From: Sphingomonas radiodurans
GTDB lineage: Bacteria; Pseudomonadota; Alphaproteobacteria; Sphingomonadales; Sphingomonadaceae
Length of the DNA stretch: 64,000 nt
Direction of reading: 5' to 3'
Assembly: GCF_020866845.1 (NCBI RefSeq)
Contig: NZ_CP086594.1
Span: 1,488,001-1,552,000 of the forward strand
Shown here piece after piece: positions 53,456-62,831 of the stretch; positions within the stretch are counted from its first letter, which is position 1, and every line of letters begins with the position of its first letter. The notes below the pieces were generated by a model. It did not search any database, was not told where the DNA came from, and saw only the letters and a program-made list of their open reading frames with translations. Both the position numbers and the translations under genes were made by a program.

Positions 53456-54940
53456 ATGACGTCGCTTCGTTGGCTGTACGTGGCGGGGCTGGCGCTGCTC
53501 GTTGGCGCGCAGCTGCTGCTGGGCGCGAACCTGTGGGTGCTGAGCGCGCTCGCTGCCGTCGCGGGTGCCGCCGTCTGGCCACTCAGCCGGGGCGGATGGC
53601 GGATCTCCGACGGGCTCTATGCCATCATGTGCATCTATTTCGGCACCGCCAGCCTCGTCGTGAAGACGCTGGCGCGGCAGCCGGTGCAATCGAACCTTCA
53701 AGTGCCCGATCTTTCCGCCGGCTATCTGCTCGCCGGCTTCGCCTCGATCAGCCTCGGCTATCTCGCCAGCCAGTCGCTCCGCCAACCATTGCGCTTTGCC
53801 ACGCGGCTGCGCGACATCACGGCAAATCCCCGTAATCTGTCGCGCTTCGCGGCGCCGGTGTTCCTCCTCGGCGCGATCTTCTACTTTCTCCAGACGCAGT
53901 TCCGCGCGCTCGCCACCAACGGCGGGTTCGAGGCCGGAGGGTTCGGCGGCTTCGGCACCTTCTATCCGCTGCTCGTCTTGGGCGCTGCGCTGCAGACCGC
54001 GTTGATCGCCCAGCGTCCACGCGCGTCGCGCCACAAGGTCGTGCTCGGCGCAATGGCCGCGGTGATCCTCGCGCTGACGCTGGCTGACAATACGAAGCGC
54101 ACGCTGTTCGACTTCCTGTTCGTCGTCACCGTCACGTTCCTCGCCTTCGGCGTGCGACTGCGCTGGCGCTGGATCGTGCCGCCGGCGATCGCCGCGGCTG
54201 TAACAATCGTCTACGTCGTGCCCGCGATCCAGATCGTGCGCGCGCAGGCCGACGTGCGCGGCCTCGACCGGATCGCCGCCACGCTGAATGTGATCGCGGA
54301 GCAAAGCTACGATCCTGTCGCGCTGGCCGACCAGGCGGATCGGATCGCGACCAACTATCACCTCACGTATCGCGACAGCTACGTCTATCCGCTGACATGG
54401 AACAGCGAACGCTTCACGATGATCCAGCCGATCGATCTCGTCGCGCGCAAGCTGGCGGAACGCGGCACGATGGGTGGCGCGGAGTTGCTCCGCGATCCGG
54501 CCGAAACGCTGCTGCCGTCACTGCTGATGTCGAAAACGCTCGCAACGGCGCCCGATCGCATCGCCTGGCATTACGGCTTCCGCGCCAGTGGATCGATCGC
54601 GCGCCCGGTCGTCGGGCTGATCGCCAGCAGCCTTGCCGCGTTCGGGCTGGTCGGCGTGCTGCTGCTGCCGGGGCTTACCGTCGCCTTCACCTTCGTCGTG
54701 CTTGATGGCGTCGGCGGGCGGCTGGTCGACAATAGCTGGGCGACCTTCCTGTTCGCCACCACCGCTTTCCTGGCCGAGCGCGAGGTGAGCACGACGCTGT
54801 CGTTCTTCTGCCGCAGCTTCATCTTCATTCTGCTCACCGGGTGCGTCCTGTTGCTCCTGGGTCAGCGCAAGGTGCGGCGGTCGCGCGCGACATCGGTCAG
54901 CAGCGCGCCCAGATTGGCGACGAACGCCTCGCCTGAATAA
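53456..54940 (+). CDS. Wzy-like exopolysaccharide polymerase
   Basis: A 494-residue integral membrane protein with about ten helices and one large extracytoplasmic loop (roughly residues 265-385, containing LTYRDSYVYPLTWNSERFT). This topology is typical of O-antigen and exopolysaccharide polymerases, which lack strong sequence motifs. It lies between the glycosyltransferase operon and the flippase operon, which supports the role. Its last 79 bases overlap the convergent GT4 gene, so the tail RRSRATSVSSAPRLATNASPE is encoded antisense to it. Confidence 0.72.
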   Translation: MTSLRWLYVAGLALLVGAQLLLGANLWVLSALAAVAGAAVWPLSRGGWRISDGLYAIMCIYFGTASLVVKTLARQPVQSNLQVPDLSAGYLLAGFASISLGYLASQSLRQPLRFATRLRDITANPRNLSRFAAPVFLLGAIFYFLQTQFRALATNGGFEAGGFGGFGTFYPLLVLGAALQTALIAQRPRASRHKVVLGAMAAVILALTLADNTKRTLFDFLFVVTVTFLAFGVRLRWRWIVPPAIAAAVTIVYVVPAIQIVRAQADVRGLDRIAATLNVIAEQSYDPVALADQADRIATNYHLTYRDSYVYPLTWNSERFTMIQPIDLVARKLAERGTMGGAELLRDPAETLLPSLLMSKTLATAPDRIAWHYGFRASGSIARPVVGLIASSLAAFGLVGVLLLPGLTVAFTFVVLDGVGGRLVDNSWATFLFATTAFLAEREVSTTLSFFCRSFIFILLTGCVLLLLGQRKVRRSRATSVSSAPRLATNASPE

Positions 54941-55953
54941 AGCCGCTCCACCTTCGCCCGCCCCGCCGCGCCCATCGCCGCGGCGCGCGCTCGATCACCG
55001 AGCAAGGCGATCAGCGCATTGGCCAGCGCGGGCACGTCTTCCGGATCGATCGTGAAGCCGTCCACACCATCTTCGATCACCTCGGCGGCTGCGCCGCGAT
55101 TGGCGCCGATCACCGGCAGGCCAGTCGTCCACGCCTCGAGATAGACGATCCCGAACCCTTCCTTCGCCGACGGCAAGGCAAACACCGAGGCCTCGGCATA
55201 AGCACGATCGAGCGCCTCGCGCGAAACAGCGCCGGGCAGCGCGACATGCGCGCTGACCTCAAGCGCCACGGCAAGCTCTTGCAGCTGGCCCCGCAGCTGC
55301 CCCTCGCCGATCACCACCAGCCGCGCGTCCGGGATGGCCGAGATCACCGACGGCAGCGCGCGGATCAGCTTGTCGACATGCTTCTCGCGCTCGCCCGCGC
55401 CCAGCCGCGACACCGCGAGGATCGTCGACGCGGTAGGCTCACTAGAAACCAACGGCCGAACATCGACGGCGTTGGGGAACAGCGTGAACCTGTCCGCCTC
55501 CAACCCGAACGCGCGCGCCATCCGATCGCGCGAATAGCGGCTGACGATCGCGATCCGATCCACCACGCGCCGCAGCAGCGCCGGCTCCCATCGCCGCGCC
55601 GCGCGATAGTCCGGATCGCCCCAGACCTCGATGCCGTGCGCGAACATGATCACGCGACCACGCGGATGGCGCAGCCGATACAGCAGTGCGAACGGCAGCA
55701 GGTTGATATGCCCCAGCAGCAGCACCTCTGCCCCCGCCGACCTCAGAAAAACCGTCTCGCTCAATGAGAGTTTGCCGCCGCCAAACCCCGAAACTTCGCC
55801 GTTTGTCTCCGCATCCGCCAGCATCAGCACCGTGGCCGGAACATCGAGCTGCTCCAGCGCTGCGATCACCCGCCGGTTGAAGCTCTGGATCCCGCCATGC
55901 CCCGCGGCCGACAGCCCGACGAACAGCACCCGCGGCCGGCGGTCAGCGGTCAT
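54862..55953 (-). CDS. Glycosyltransferase family 4
   Basis: A 363-residue GT-B transferase. The N terminus has RVLFVGLSAAGHGGIQSFNRRV, and the C-terminal domain has ILAVSRLGAGEREKHVDKLI, VVIGEGQLRGQL and PSAKEGFGIVYLEAWTTGLPVIG (EX7E). It would build the exopolysaccharide repeat. The ATG at 55953 overlaps the flippase stop by 11 bases; an ATG at 55974 is possible. Its 3' end overlaps the polymerase gene. Confidence 0.9.
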   Translation of the reverse strand: MTADRRPRVLFVGLSAAGHGGIQSFNRRVIAALEQLDVPATVLMLADAETNGEVSGFGGGKLSLSETVFLRSAGAEVLLLGHINLLPFALLYRLRHPRGRVIMFAHGIEVWGDPDYRAARRWEPALLRRVVDRIAIVSRYSRDRMARAFGLEADRFTLFPNAVDVRPLVSSEPTASTILAVSRLGAGEREKHVDKLIRALPSVISAIPDARLVVIGEGQLRGQLQELAVALEVSAHVALPGAVSREALDRAYAEASVFALPSAKEGFGIVYLEAWTTGLPVIGANRGAAAEVIEDGVDGFTIDPEDVPALANALIALLGDRARAAAMGAAGRAKVERLYSGEAFVANLGALLTDVARDRRTLR

Positions 55954-57250
55954 GTATCTGGTTTCGCGCCACAATCAGGCAGATCGGGATCATCGCCGCA
56001 TGTGCCCCAAGCACCGCCAGCGCCGCACCACTCAAGCCGAGCCATCCAATCAACGGCCCACACAAGGCAAGCGCCGCCGCCGCCGCTACCACGAACGCAA
56101 GCGTCACCCCGCGATGCCGATTCACTGCCGCAACCGGCGTAAATACCGCCGACCAAACCATCTCCGCCGCCACGCCAATCACCACGAGCAGAAAAAACGG
56201 CTGCATGATCAACACGGTATCATGCGTCAGCAACGACATCGCATACGGCGCGATCGCCAGCACGACGCCTGCATAACCAAGCGTCGCGATGGTCGTGACC
56301 GTCAGTTGCATCCGGAACAGCCGTGCGAAGGCGGTCCGATGCCCGGCACCGGCGAGCGCCGAATATTCGCTGATAACAGAGTTGTTTATCATATTGATCC
56401 CGGCCGTCCCCAGCCGAGCGAGCGTCCGCGATGTCGAGAACACGACCACCGCCACCGCCCCCAACGTACCACCGATCACCAGCACCGGCCCCTGGATCAG
56501 CAGCGCCTGCGCGATCGGCATCGCCATATAGGCAAGCGCGGGGCTACTCAGCCGATGCAGCTCACCGCGATCGGCCTGCGCGAAGCCCAGCCTCAGCCAA
56601 GCCGACAGCCGCCGCAACCACCAATAACCGACGGCAAGGAACAGCACCCTGCTGGCCACCATCGCAGCCGCCGCTACCACGACGCCACCGCCAAAAAGCA
56701 CGGCGAGCGCCACCGCGGCGCCCTCACCCAATCGCGCGCTGGCCGCCCACATCGCTTCGCTCGCCGGCCGATTCTCGGCACGAATGCCCGCGCAGATCAG
56801 CAGAAAGAGCTGATACAGCAGCACGTTACTCACCAGCAGCAGCAGCACCACACGCACCGCCATTCCCGACACCGCATCGATCGAAAGCAACGCCGCGACA
56901 TCGACCGTGAGGATGATCGTGACGCTCGCCAGCAGCAGCAGCGGGATGCCGATACACAGCAGCGCGAAGATGCTCTGGAACACCCGTAACGCAGCCTCGC
57001 GCCGCCCGGCCGCTACCGCCATCACCATCGCGTTCTTGGCGACGAAGGTGAAGCCGAAGTCGCTGAACGTCAGGTAGAAAGGGATCGCCGAGAGCAGCAG
57101 CCACGATCCATAGACGCGCGTCCCCCAGGCGCCGGTCAGCAGCGGCACCAGCGCGAGCTGCACCGCGACGGTGACAAACTGGCCATAAGCCTGCGCCGAA
57201 AAGGTACGCCCGAGCCGAAACGCCGTGGCGCGATCGAGCGAACGGATCAT
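55943..57250 (-). CDS. Wzx-like polysaccharide flippase
   Basis: A 435-residue membrane protein with about twelve helices, of the MOP/oligosaccharidyl-lipid flippase superfamily. Typical features are the N-terminal QAYGQFVTVAVQLALVPLLT with GVYG-like TRVYGSW, YLTFSDFGFTFVAKN, and paired helices throughout. It would flip the undecaprenyl-linked repeat to the periplasm for polymerisation. It begins the operon with the downstream GT4. Divergent neighbours are absent: the hydrolase gene upstream is on the same strand, 96 bp away. Confidence 0.85.
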   Translation of the reverse strand: MIRSLDRATAFRLGRTFSAQAYGQFVTVAVQLALVPLLTGAWGTRVYGSWLLLSAIPFYLTFSDFGFTFVAKNAMVMAVAAGRREAALRVFQSIFALLCIGIPLLLLASVTIILTVDVAALLSIDAVSGMAVRVVLLLLVSNVLLYQLFLLICAGIRAENRPASEAMWAASARLGEGAAVALAVLFGGGVVVAAAAMVASRVLFLAVGYWWLRRLSAWLRLGFAQADRGELHRLSSPALAYMAMPIAQALLIQGPVLVIGGTLGAVAVVVFSTSRTLARLGTAGINMINNSVISEYSALAGAGHRTAFARLFRMQLTVTTIATLGYAGVVLAIAPYAMSLLTHDTVLIMQPFFLLVVIGVAAEMVWSAVFTPVAAVNRHRGVTLAFVVAAAAALALCGPLIGWLGLSGAALAVLGAHAAMIPICLIVARNQIHDR

Positions 57251-57346
57251 CCGCCTTCGCGCAGGCCGATCACAACCATGTCAGCCCCCGCTGTTACCCC
57301 GCGGCGCAACCTGCTGACTTTGCCCCATTCAGGCAAGGGGTCGCCG

Positions 57347-58312
57347 CTACGCCACCCGCTCGAGCCAGTCGAGCAACAGTCGGTTCACCTCATCGGGCCG
57401 CTCCTGCTGCGTCCAATGGCCACATCCGTCGAGCAAATGCCCCTCCACCAGCGGCACATGCGGACGCATCAGCGCGATAGGATCCTCGACCGCGCCGAAC
57501 AGCGTGGTTGCGGGATCCTTGGTGCCACCGATGAACAGCGCCGGCTGCTCGATCCGCCGCTCGCGGTACGGCTGCAGCCACTCCCAGTCGCGCTCGTGAT
57601 TGCGATAGCGGCTGATCGGCCCAAAGAAGCCCGACGCCTCGAACTCGGCGACGTAATAGTCGAGATCCTCGGGCGTCAGCCATGCGGGGAACTCCCCTGG
57701 ATCGATCATATCCTGCAGCATCGAGGCGCCGGCCGGCTTGTTCGGCCACGTGCCCGGCGGCGCATCGCCCGAAATGGCGTAACAGAATTTGCGCAGGAAA
57801 TCGCGCACGTCGCCCTCCGCCTCCGCCTCCGCCGGGCCGACCGCCTGAAACCATTCCTGGTAGAAGAAACGGCCCTTCTCGGTGAAGGCACGGCGGAACG
57901 TCTCGGTGAAAGGCCGCGCAGGGACGCCGGCATATGGCACCGACAGCGCAGCAACCGCTGCGAAGCGATCGGGCAGCGTCAGCGCCGAATTCCACACCTG
58001 GGGCGCCCCCCAATCATGGCCAAGGAGGATTGCTGGCGCATCCGGCTGCAGCACGCCGGCGACCGCAGCGATGTCGGCGATGAGCTGCTCCATCGCGTAA
58101 GCCAAGACCTCGTCGGGCCGGTCGGAGCCGCCATAGCCTCGCACGTCGATCGCCGCCGCAGTGAAGCCCGCTTGCACCAGCGGCGAGAACTGATGCCGCC
58201 ACGAATACCAGCTCTCGGGAAAGCCATGCACCATCAGCACGAGCGGCCCGGCGCCCTCGATCGCGACGCGCAGCCGCACCGGACCGGTATCGATCATCCG
58301 GAACTCGGGCAT
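57347..58312 (-). CDS. Alpha/beta hydrolase, epoxide hydrolase-like
   Basis: A 321-residue alpha/beta-hydrolase. The oxyanion motif is MVHGFPESWYSWRHQ, the nucleophile Asp is in LLGHDWGAP (as in epoxide hydrolases and haloalkane dehalogenases), and the catalytic His is in DGCGHWTQQERPDEV. The GYGGSDRP motif and two candidate ring-opening Tyr residues in the cap fit epoxide hydrolases best. The ATG at 58312 is preceded by AGGAGAGG. Substrate unknown. Confidence 0.9.
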   Translation of the reverse strand: MPEFRMIDTGPVRLRVAIEGAGPLVLMVHGFPESWYSWRHQFSPLVQAGFTAAAIDVRGYGGSDRPDEVLAYAMEQLIADIAAVAGVLQPDAPAILLGHDWGAPQVWNSALTLPDRFAAVAALSVPYAGVPARPFTETFRRAFTEKGRFFYQEWFQAVGPAEAEAEGDVRDFLRKFCYAISGDAPPGTWPNKPAGASMLQDMIDPGEFPAWLTPEDLDYYVAEFEASGFFGPISRYRNHERDWEWLQPYRERRIEQPALFIGGTKDPATTLFGAVEDPIALMRPHVPLVEGHLLDGCGHWTQQERPDEVNRLLLDWLERVA

Positions 58313-58389
58313 TGACCTCTCCTGACGTTTTGTTGCTGCTTTAACGCTGACCATGACGTGGCCGTGACGTGGCGGCTAGGGGCAAATGC

Positions 58390-59094
58390 ATGCGCACATT
58401 TGCTCCCGCTTTCGTCCGGTTATCTGCCGCTTTTCTTCCGTCGCTGCTAATCATTGCCGCTCCGGCCCAAGCGCAGACGACGCATGACGAAGGGGCATGG
58501 ATCAACGCGACGGTGATGGGTCCGGTCGACGGCCGGGTTGTCTTTTTCGCCGAGGTGCAGCCGCGCATCAATGACGGGGTCTCGCGCCTGACGCAGCTGC
58601 TGCTCCGTCCCGCGATCGGCTATGCCGTCTCCGACGATCTGACGATCTACCAGGGCTACGCCCGCGTGATCGACGCGGTTGAGAACGGTTCCGATCTCAG
58701 GGAAGATCGGCTGTTCCAGCAAGTGACATGGAACGTCGGCAAAATCGGCAAACTGGAAGTGCAATCGCGCACCCGCCTCGAAGAGCGCTGGCGATCGGAC
58801 GGTGATGGCATGTCGCTGCGCGTGCGCCAGATGATGCGGTTCGAATATCCGCTGGCGGCGGGGAAACGGCGCGTTGCGGCGTTAGCGTCGAGCGAGGCGT
58901 TCGTCGGGCTAAAGTCCGCGCAATGGGGCGGCGTTGAGGGGTTCGACCAGTTGCGCACTTTTGCCGGCGTGGAGATCCCATTGCCCGGCACCTCGACGCT
59001 TGAGGCCGGGTATCTCAACCAGACCCGCGACGCGCCGGGTCAGCGCGTGAACATGGTGCCCGTCGCGTCGCTCACGCTGTTCGTCCGCCTGTAG
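58390..59094 (+). CDS. DUF2490 outer-membrane protein
   Basis: A 234-residue exported beta-barrel-like protein: signal peptide (SLLIIAAPAQAQ), then the DUF2490 pattern with EGAWINATVMGPV, FFAEVQPRINDG, LLLRPAIGYAVSDDLTIYQGYARV, RLEERW and C-terminal LTLFVRL ending on an aromatic-rich strand. Function of the family is unknown. The ATG at 58390 is favoured over the GTG at 58369. A bidirectional terminator follows. Confidence 0.85.
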   Translation: MRTFAPAFVRLSAAFLPSLLIIAAPAQAQTTHDEGAWINATVMGPVDGRVVFFAEVQPRINDGVSRLTQLLLRPAIGYAVSDDLTIYQGYARVIDAVENGSDLREDRLFQQVTWNVGKIGKLEVQSRTRLEERWRSDGDGMSLRVRQMMRFEYPLAAGKRRVAALASSEAFVGLKSAQWGGVEGFDQLRTFAGVEIPLPGTSTLEAGYLNQTRDAPGQRVNMVPVASLTLFVRL

Positions 59095-59133
59095 CGCGAT
59101 ACCGGCACACACCTACGCCGCCAAAACGAAACA

Positions 59134-59159
59134 CGCCCCGCGAGTCTCCTCGCGGGGCG
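59134..59159. terminator. Bidirectional terminator
   Basis: Perfect 11-bp stem CGCCCCGCGAG/CTCGCGGGGCG with loop TCTC. T-rich on both sides (CTTCTCATTTC on plus, GTTTCGTTTT on minus). It separates the convergent DUF2490 and ctaD genes. Confidence 0.88.
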
Positions 59160-59207
59160 CTTCTCATTTCACCGACCTGCGATCAGGAATGATCGTTGGG
59201 CCATATC

Positions 59208-60884
59208 TCAGTGCTTGTGATCCTCGATCACCGGCAGTGTCTCGAACTGGTGGTACGGCGGCGGCGAGGAGAGTGTCCACTCCAGAGTCGTCGCCCCCTC
59301 GCCCCATGGGTTCTCGCCCGCCTTCTTACCCGCGATCAGCGACCAGATGATGTTGACGAAGAAGAACGCCATGCCCAGCGCCATCAACTCATAGCCGTGT
59401 GTCGCGATCTTGTTCCAATAGGCATAGGCGTCGGGATAATCGGGGTAACGCCGCGGCATCCCCTGCAGGCCCAGGAAGTGCATCGGGAAGAACAGCACGT
59501 TCACGCCGACGAAGAACACCCAGAAGTGCAGCTGGCCGAGCAACTCATTGTACATCTTCCCGGACATTTTCGGGAACCAGTAATAGAAGCCCGCGAACAG
59601 CGCGAACACCGCACCGAGGCTTAGCACGTAGTGGAAGTGCGCCACCACGTAGTAAGTATCATGCATGTAATCATCGACGCCGCCGTTTGCGAGCACAACG
59701 CCCGTCACGCCGCCGACGGTGAACATGAAGATGAAGCCGATCGCCCAAACCATGGGCGTCTTGAAGCTGAGCGAACCGCCCCACATCGTCGCGATCCACG
59801 AAAAGATCTTGATGCCGGTCGGCACCGCGATCACCATCGTGGCTGCGGTGAAGTACATCTTCGTGTTCACGCTGAGGCCAGTCGTGAACATATGGTGCGC
59901 CCACACGACGAACCCAACCACGCCGATCGCCACCATGGCATAGGCCATGCCGAGATAGCCGAACACCGGCTTGCGGCTGAACGTCGCGATGATGTGGCTC
60001 ACGATGCCGAAGCCCGGCAGGATCATGATGTACACTTCGGGGTGGCCGAAGAACCAGAACAGATGCTGGTACAGAACCGGATCGCCGCCGCCGGCCGGAT
60101 CGAAGAAGGTCGTTCCGAAGTTACGATCGGTCAGTAGCATCGTGATTGCAGCGGCAAGCACCGGAAGCGCCAGCAGCAGCAGGAACGCGGTGACCAGCAC
60201 CGACCACGCGAACAGCGGCATCTTGTGCAGCGTCATGCCAGGCGCGCGCATGTTGAAGATGGTGGTGATGAAGTTGATCGCGCCGAGGATCGACGACGCA
60301 CCGGCAAGGTGAAGCGACAGGATCGCCATGTCGACCGACGGGCCTGGCTCACCATAGGTCGATAGCGGCGCGTACACCGTCCACCCCGTGCCGGCACCTC
60401 CGAAGAACGGCGACGCGAGCAGCAGCATGAAGGCCGGCACCAGCAACCAGAAGCTGATGTTGTTCATGCGCGGGAACGCCATGTCCGGTGCCCCGATCAT
60501 GATCGGCACGAACCAGTTGCCGAACCCGCCGATCATCGCCGGCATCACCATGAAGAACACCATGATCAGACCATGCGCGGTGATCATCACGTTCCACAGG
60601 TGGAGCGCTTCGTCGAACGTGCCCGGGCCGTGCAACATCGCGAGCCACGTCGGCAGATACTGGATGCCGGGATCGCGCAGCTCGATCCGCATGAGTCCCG
60701 AAATCGCGCCGCCGATGATGCCGGCGGTGATCGCGAAGATCAGATAAAGCGTGCCGATATCCTTGTGGTTCGTCGACATGAACCAGCGCTGGAAGAAACC
60801 GGGCTTGTGATCGGCATCGCTGTGATGGTGCGCATGATCGCCATGCGCCTGGAATGCGGAGGGGTTGAGGGCGGTATCGGTCAT
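59208..60884 (-). CDS. ctaD: Cytochrome c oxidase subunit I
   Basis: A 558-residue aa3-type oxidase subunit I with twelve helices, carrying heme a, heme a3 and CuB. Visible blocks are [51 protein letters not shown] (CuB His and cross-linked Tyr), [10 protein letters not shown] (CuB His pair), [10 protein letters not shown] and [20 protein letters not shown] (heme His ligands). An additional His-rich N terminus ([10 protein letters not shown]) is present. It follows ctaC by 5 bp. The usual ctaB-ctaG-ctaE genes are not downstream. Confidence 0.97.
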   Translation of the reverse strand: MTDTALNPSAFQAHGDHAHHHSDADHKPGFFQRWFMSTNHKDIGTLYLIFAITAGIIGGAISGLMRIELRDPGIQYLPTWLAMLHGPGTFDEALHLWNVMITAHGLIMVFFMVMPAMIGGFGNWFVPIMIGAPDMAFPRMNNISFWLLVPAFMLLLASPFFGGAGTGWTVYAPLSTYGEPGPSVDMAILSLHLAGASSILGAINFITTIFNMRAPGMTLHKMPLFAWSVLVTAFLLLLALPVLAAAITMLLTDRNFGTTFFDPAGGGDPVLYQHLFWFFGHPEVYIMILPGFGIVSHIIATFSRKPVFGYLGMAYAMVAIGVVGFVVWAHHMFTTGLSVNTKMYFTAATMVIAVPTGIKIFSWIATMWGGSLSFKTPMVWAIGFIFMFTVGGVTGVVLANGGVDDYMHDTYYVVAHFHYVLSLGAVFALFAGFYYWFPKMSGKMYNELLGQLHFWVFFVGVNVLFFPMHFLGLQGMPRRYPDYPDAYAYWNKIATHGYELMALGMAFFFVNIIWSLIAGKKAGENPWGEGATTLEWTLSSPPPYHQFETLPVIEDHKH

Positions 60885-60889
60885 GATCT

Positions 60890-62035
60890 TTAGCGTCCCA
60901 TGTCGCCGGTGCCGCCCGGATTACCGGTGGCGCCCTGCGGGGAGGTGGAAGGCGTGACGGTCGCGTTCTCGACCGGGCCGGCAGCGTTCGACGTCGCCGC
61001 AGCGGCATCAACGGCAGCGGCCGACGTGTCGGCGCCCGGCTGCGGGATCACCGCCGACGATGCCTCGCCAGCGCCCGGCATCTTGCCGCCCCTGGCTGCG
61101 ATCCACGCCGCGAACTGCGCCGGGGGCACCGCCTCCACCGCGATCGGCATGTAAGCGTGGCGTGCGCCGCACAGTTCCGAACACTGGCCGAAGTAGACAC
61201 CCGGTTTTTCGATCGTGAAGCTTGTCTCGTTCAGGCGACCGGGAACGGCATCCAGCTTGATCCAGAACGCTGGCATCGCCCAACTGTGGATCACGTCGTT
61301 GGCCGTCGTGATCAGGCGGATCGGCACGCCGACCGGCAGGACGATCCGGTTATCGGCGGCGAGCAATCGGGGGCCATCCGCGTCGGTACGCGACCGCTCT
61401 CCGGCGCCGACCTCACTTGCCTCCTTCAGCATGTTGGCGGTGATCTCGATTCCGCCATGGTCTGGATACTGATAGCTCCAATACCATTGGTTGCCGATCG
61501 CCTTCAGGGTCACCGCGCCCGCGGGCGCCGGCTTGAACTGTGCCGAGAGCAGCCCGATCGAGGGCACCGCGATCGCGACGAGGATCAGCACCGGCGCAAG
61601 CGTCCAGACGATCTCGATCGGCGTATTGTGGCTGGTCTTTGACGGTACCGGGTTGGCCGCCTGACGATAGCGGATCGCGACGTAGATGATCAGGGCAAGC
61701 ACGAAGAGCGAGATGATCGTGATCAGCGGAAACAGTATATGATCATGAAAGCTCTGCGCGCGCTGGCCGTTTTTCGTTACCTGCGGCTGGATCGACATCA
61801 GGCGATCGGTCGGTTGGCCGATCCCCGGTTTTGCGGACACCACGGGCGCGCCGTCTTGGGCCAGCACCGGCGCTGCAGGAACAGCGTCGGGCGCGACTTG
61901 CGCCGTGTCGGCCGAATTGCCGATCGTGGTCGGCGCAGGCGCCGCGATAGTTCCGGCCGGTTGGGCAACCGCCGGGGCGAGCCCCGCCAGCGCGAGCCCA
62001 GTCGCCAGCATCAATCCCTTGAACGCGCTTCTCAT
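60890..62035 (-). CDS. ctaC: Cytochrome c oxidase subunit II
   Basis: A 381-residue CuA-bearing subunit: signal peptide ([10 protein letters not shown]), an Ala/Pro/Val-rich spacer, two transmembrane helices (residues about 105-125 and 145-165), the aromatic electron-entry block [14 protein letters not shown] and the CuA site [16 protein letters not shown]. The last 55 residues are an Ala/Ser/Gly-rich low-complexity tail absent from canonical proteins. First gene of the ctaC-ctaD operon. Confidence 0.96.
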   Translation of the reverse strand: MRSAFKGLMLATGLALAGLAPAVAQPAGTIAAPAPTTIGNSADTAQVAPDAVPAAPVLAQDGAPVVSAKPGIGQPTDRLMSIQPQVTKNGQRAQSFHDHILFPLITIISLFVLALIIYVAIRYRQAANPVPSKTSHNTPIEIVWTLAPVLILVAIAVPSIGLLSAQFKPAPAGAVTLKAIGNQWYWSYQYPDHGGIEITANMLKEASEVGAGERSRTDADGPRLLAADNRIVLPVGVPIRLITTANDVIHSWAMPAFWIKLDAVPGRLNETSFTIEKPGVYFGQCSELCGARHAYMPIAVEAVPPAQFAAWIAARGGKMPGAGEASSAVIPQPGADTSAAAVDAAAATSNAAGPVENATVTPSTSPQGATGNPGGTGDMGR

Positions 62036-62057
62036 CGTCTCGTCGTCACCTCTTGGC

Positions 62058-62117
62058 TCAACACGGCCCGTCGTCGGCCTCGTCGCGGCGCCTGCGCGTG
62101 CGCCACGCTGACTCCAT
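62058..62117 (-). CDS. Possible leaderless 19-residue ORF before ctaC
   Basis: ATG at 62117, seven bases after the -10 box at 62125-62130, reading WRTRRRRDE and stopping at TGA (62060-62058), 22 bp before ctaC. It may be chance. It is noted because the geometry resembles the thrS leader. Confidence 0.2.
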   Translation of the reverse strand: MESAWRTRRRRDEADDGPC

Positions 62118-62124
62118 CGCGCGG

Positions 62125-62153
62125 CCTATACGCAGGCCAACCACGCGCCTCAA
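62125..62153 (-). promoter_or_regulatory. Promoter of ctaC-ctaD
   Basis: On the minus strand TTGAGG, a 17-bp spacer and TATAGG, with a start site near 62118 and a leader of about 80 nt. Confidence 0.5.
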
Positions 62154-62249
62154 GCGCGGCAACGCCTTTATTTATCTGCACTGCAGCACGTTCCGTTGCG
62201 CGTCATTGGCCGGATCCGTATCTCGCGCATGAAGCATAGGGGGAAGCGC

Positions 62250-62831
62250 GTGACCGAAGACGAGGTGTTGGCCGAGTTCCGTGCGGCTGACGCGCTGCTG
62301 GAAGGCCATTTCATCCTCTCCTCGGGCCTGCGATCATCACGCTACCTGCAGTGCGCGCGCGTGCTGATGGATCCACGTCGAGGCGCCCGCTTGGCAGAAG
62401 CGCTCGCTGCGCGCTTGCCGGCCGAGTTGCGCGCGCGGATCAGCGCGGTGGTGTCTCCGGCGATGGGCGGGGTGATTGCGGGGCACGAGATGGCGCGCGC
62501 GCTCGGCGTGCCGGCGATGTTCGTCGAGCGTCCGAGCGGCACGTTCGAGCTGCGCCGCGGTTTCCGCCTCGAGCCCGGGGAAGAAGTGCTGATGATGGAG
62601 GATGTCGTCACCACCGGATTGTCGTCGCGCGAGGCGATCAAGGCGATCGAGGCCGCAGGTGGTCGCGTGATCGTCGGCGCGGCGCTGGTCGACCGCTCGA
62701 ACGGGTCGGCGGACATCGGCGTGCCCTTCTTCCCGCTGATCCGGCTCGACGTCCCGACCTACGAAGCCGATGCCCTGCCGCCGGAGCTAGCGGCGATCCC
62801 GGCGATCAAGCCCGGGAGCCGCGCTGCATGA
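62250..62831 (+). CDS. pyrE: Orotate phosphoribosyltransferase
   Basis: A 193-residue enzyme that makes OMP from orotate and PRPP in pyrimidine synthesis. It has FILSSGLRSSRYLQC, VVSPAMGGVIAGHEMARALG, FVERPSGTFELRRGF and the PRPP-binding motif VLMMEDVVTTGLSS. The GTG at 62250 is favoured over the ATG at 62229, because AGGGGGAAG lies just upstream and it gives the usual MTEDEVLAEFRAADALLEGH N terminus. It overlaps the serine hydrolase gene (ATGA). Confidence 0.95.
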   Translation: MTEDEVLAEFRAADALLEGHFILSSGLRSSRYLQCARVLMDPRRGARLAEALAARLPAELRARISAVVSPAMGGVIAGHEMARALGVPAMFVERPSGTFELRRGFRLEPGEEVLMMEDVVTTGLSSREAIKAIEAAGGRVIVGAALVDRSNGSADIGVPFFPLIRLDVPTYEADALPPELAAIPAIKPGSRAA

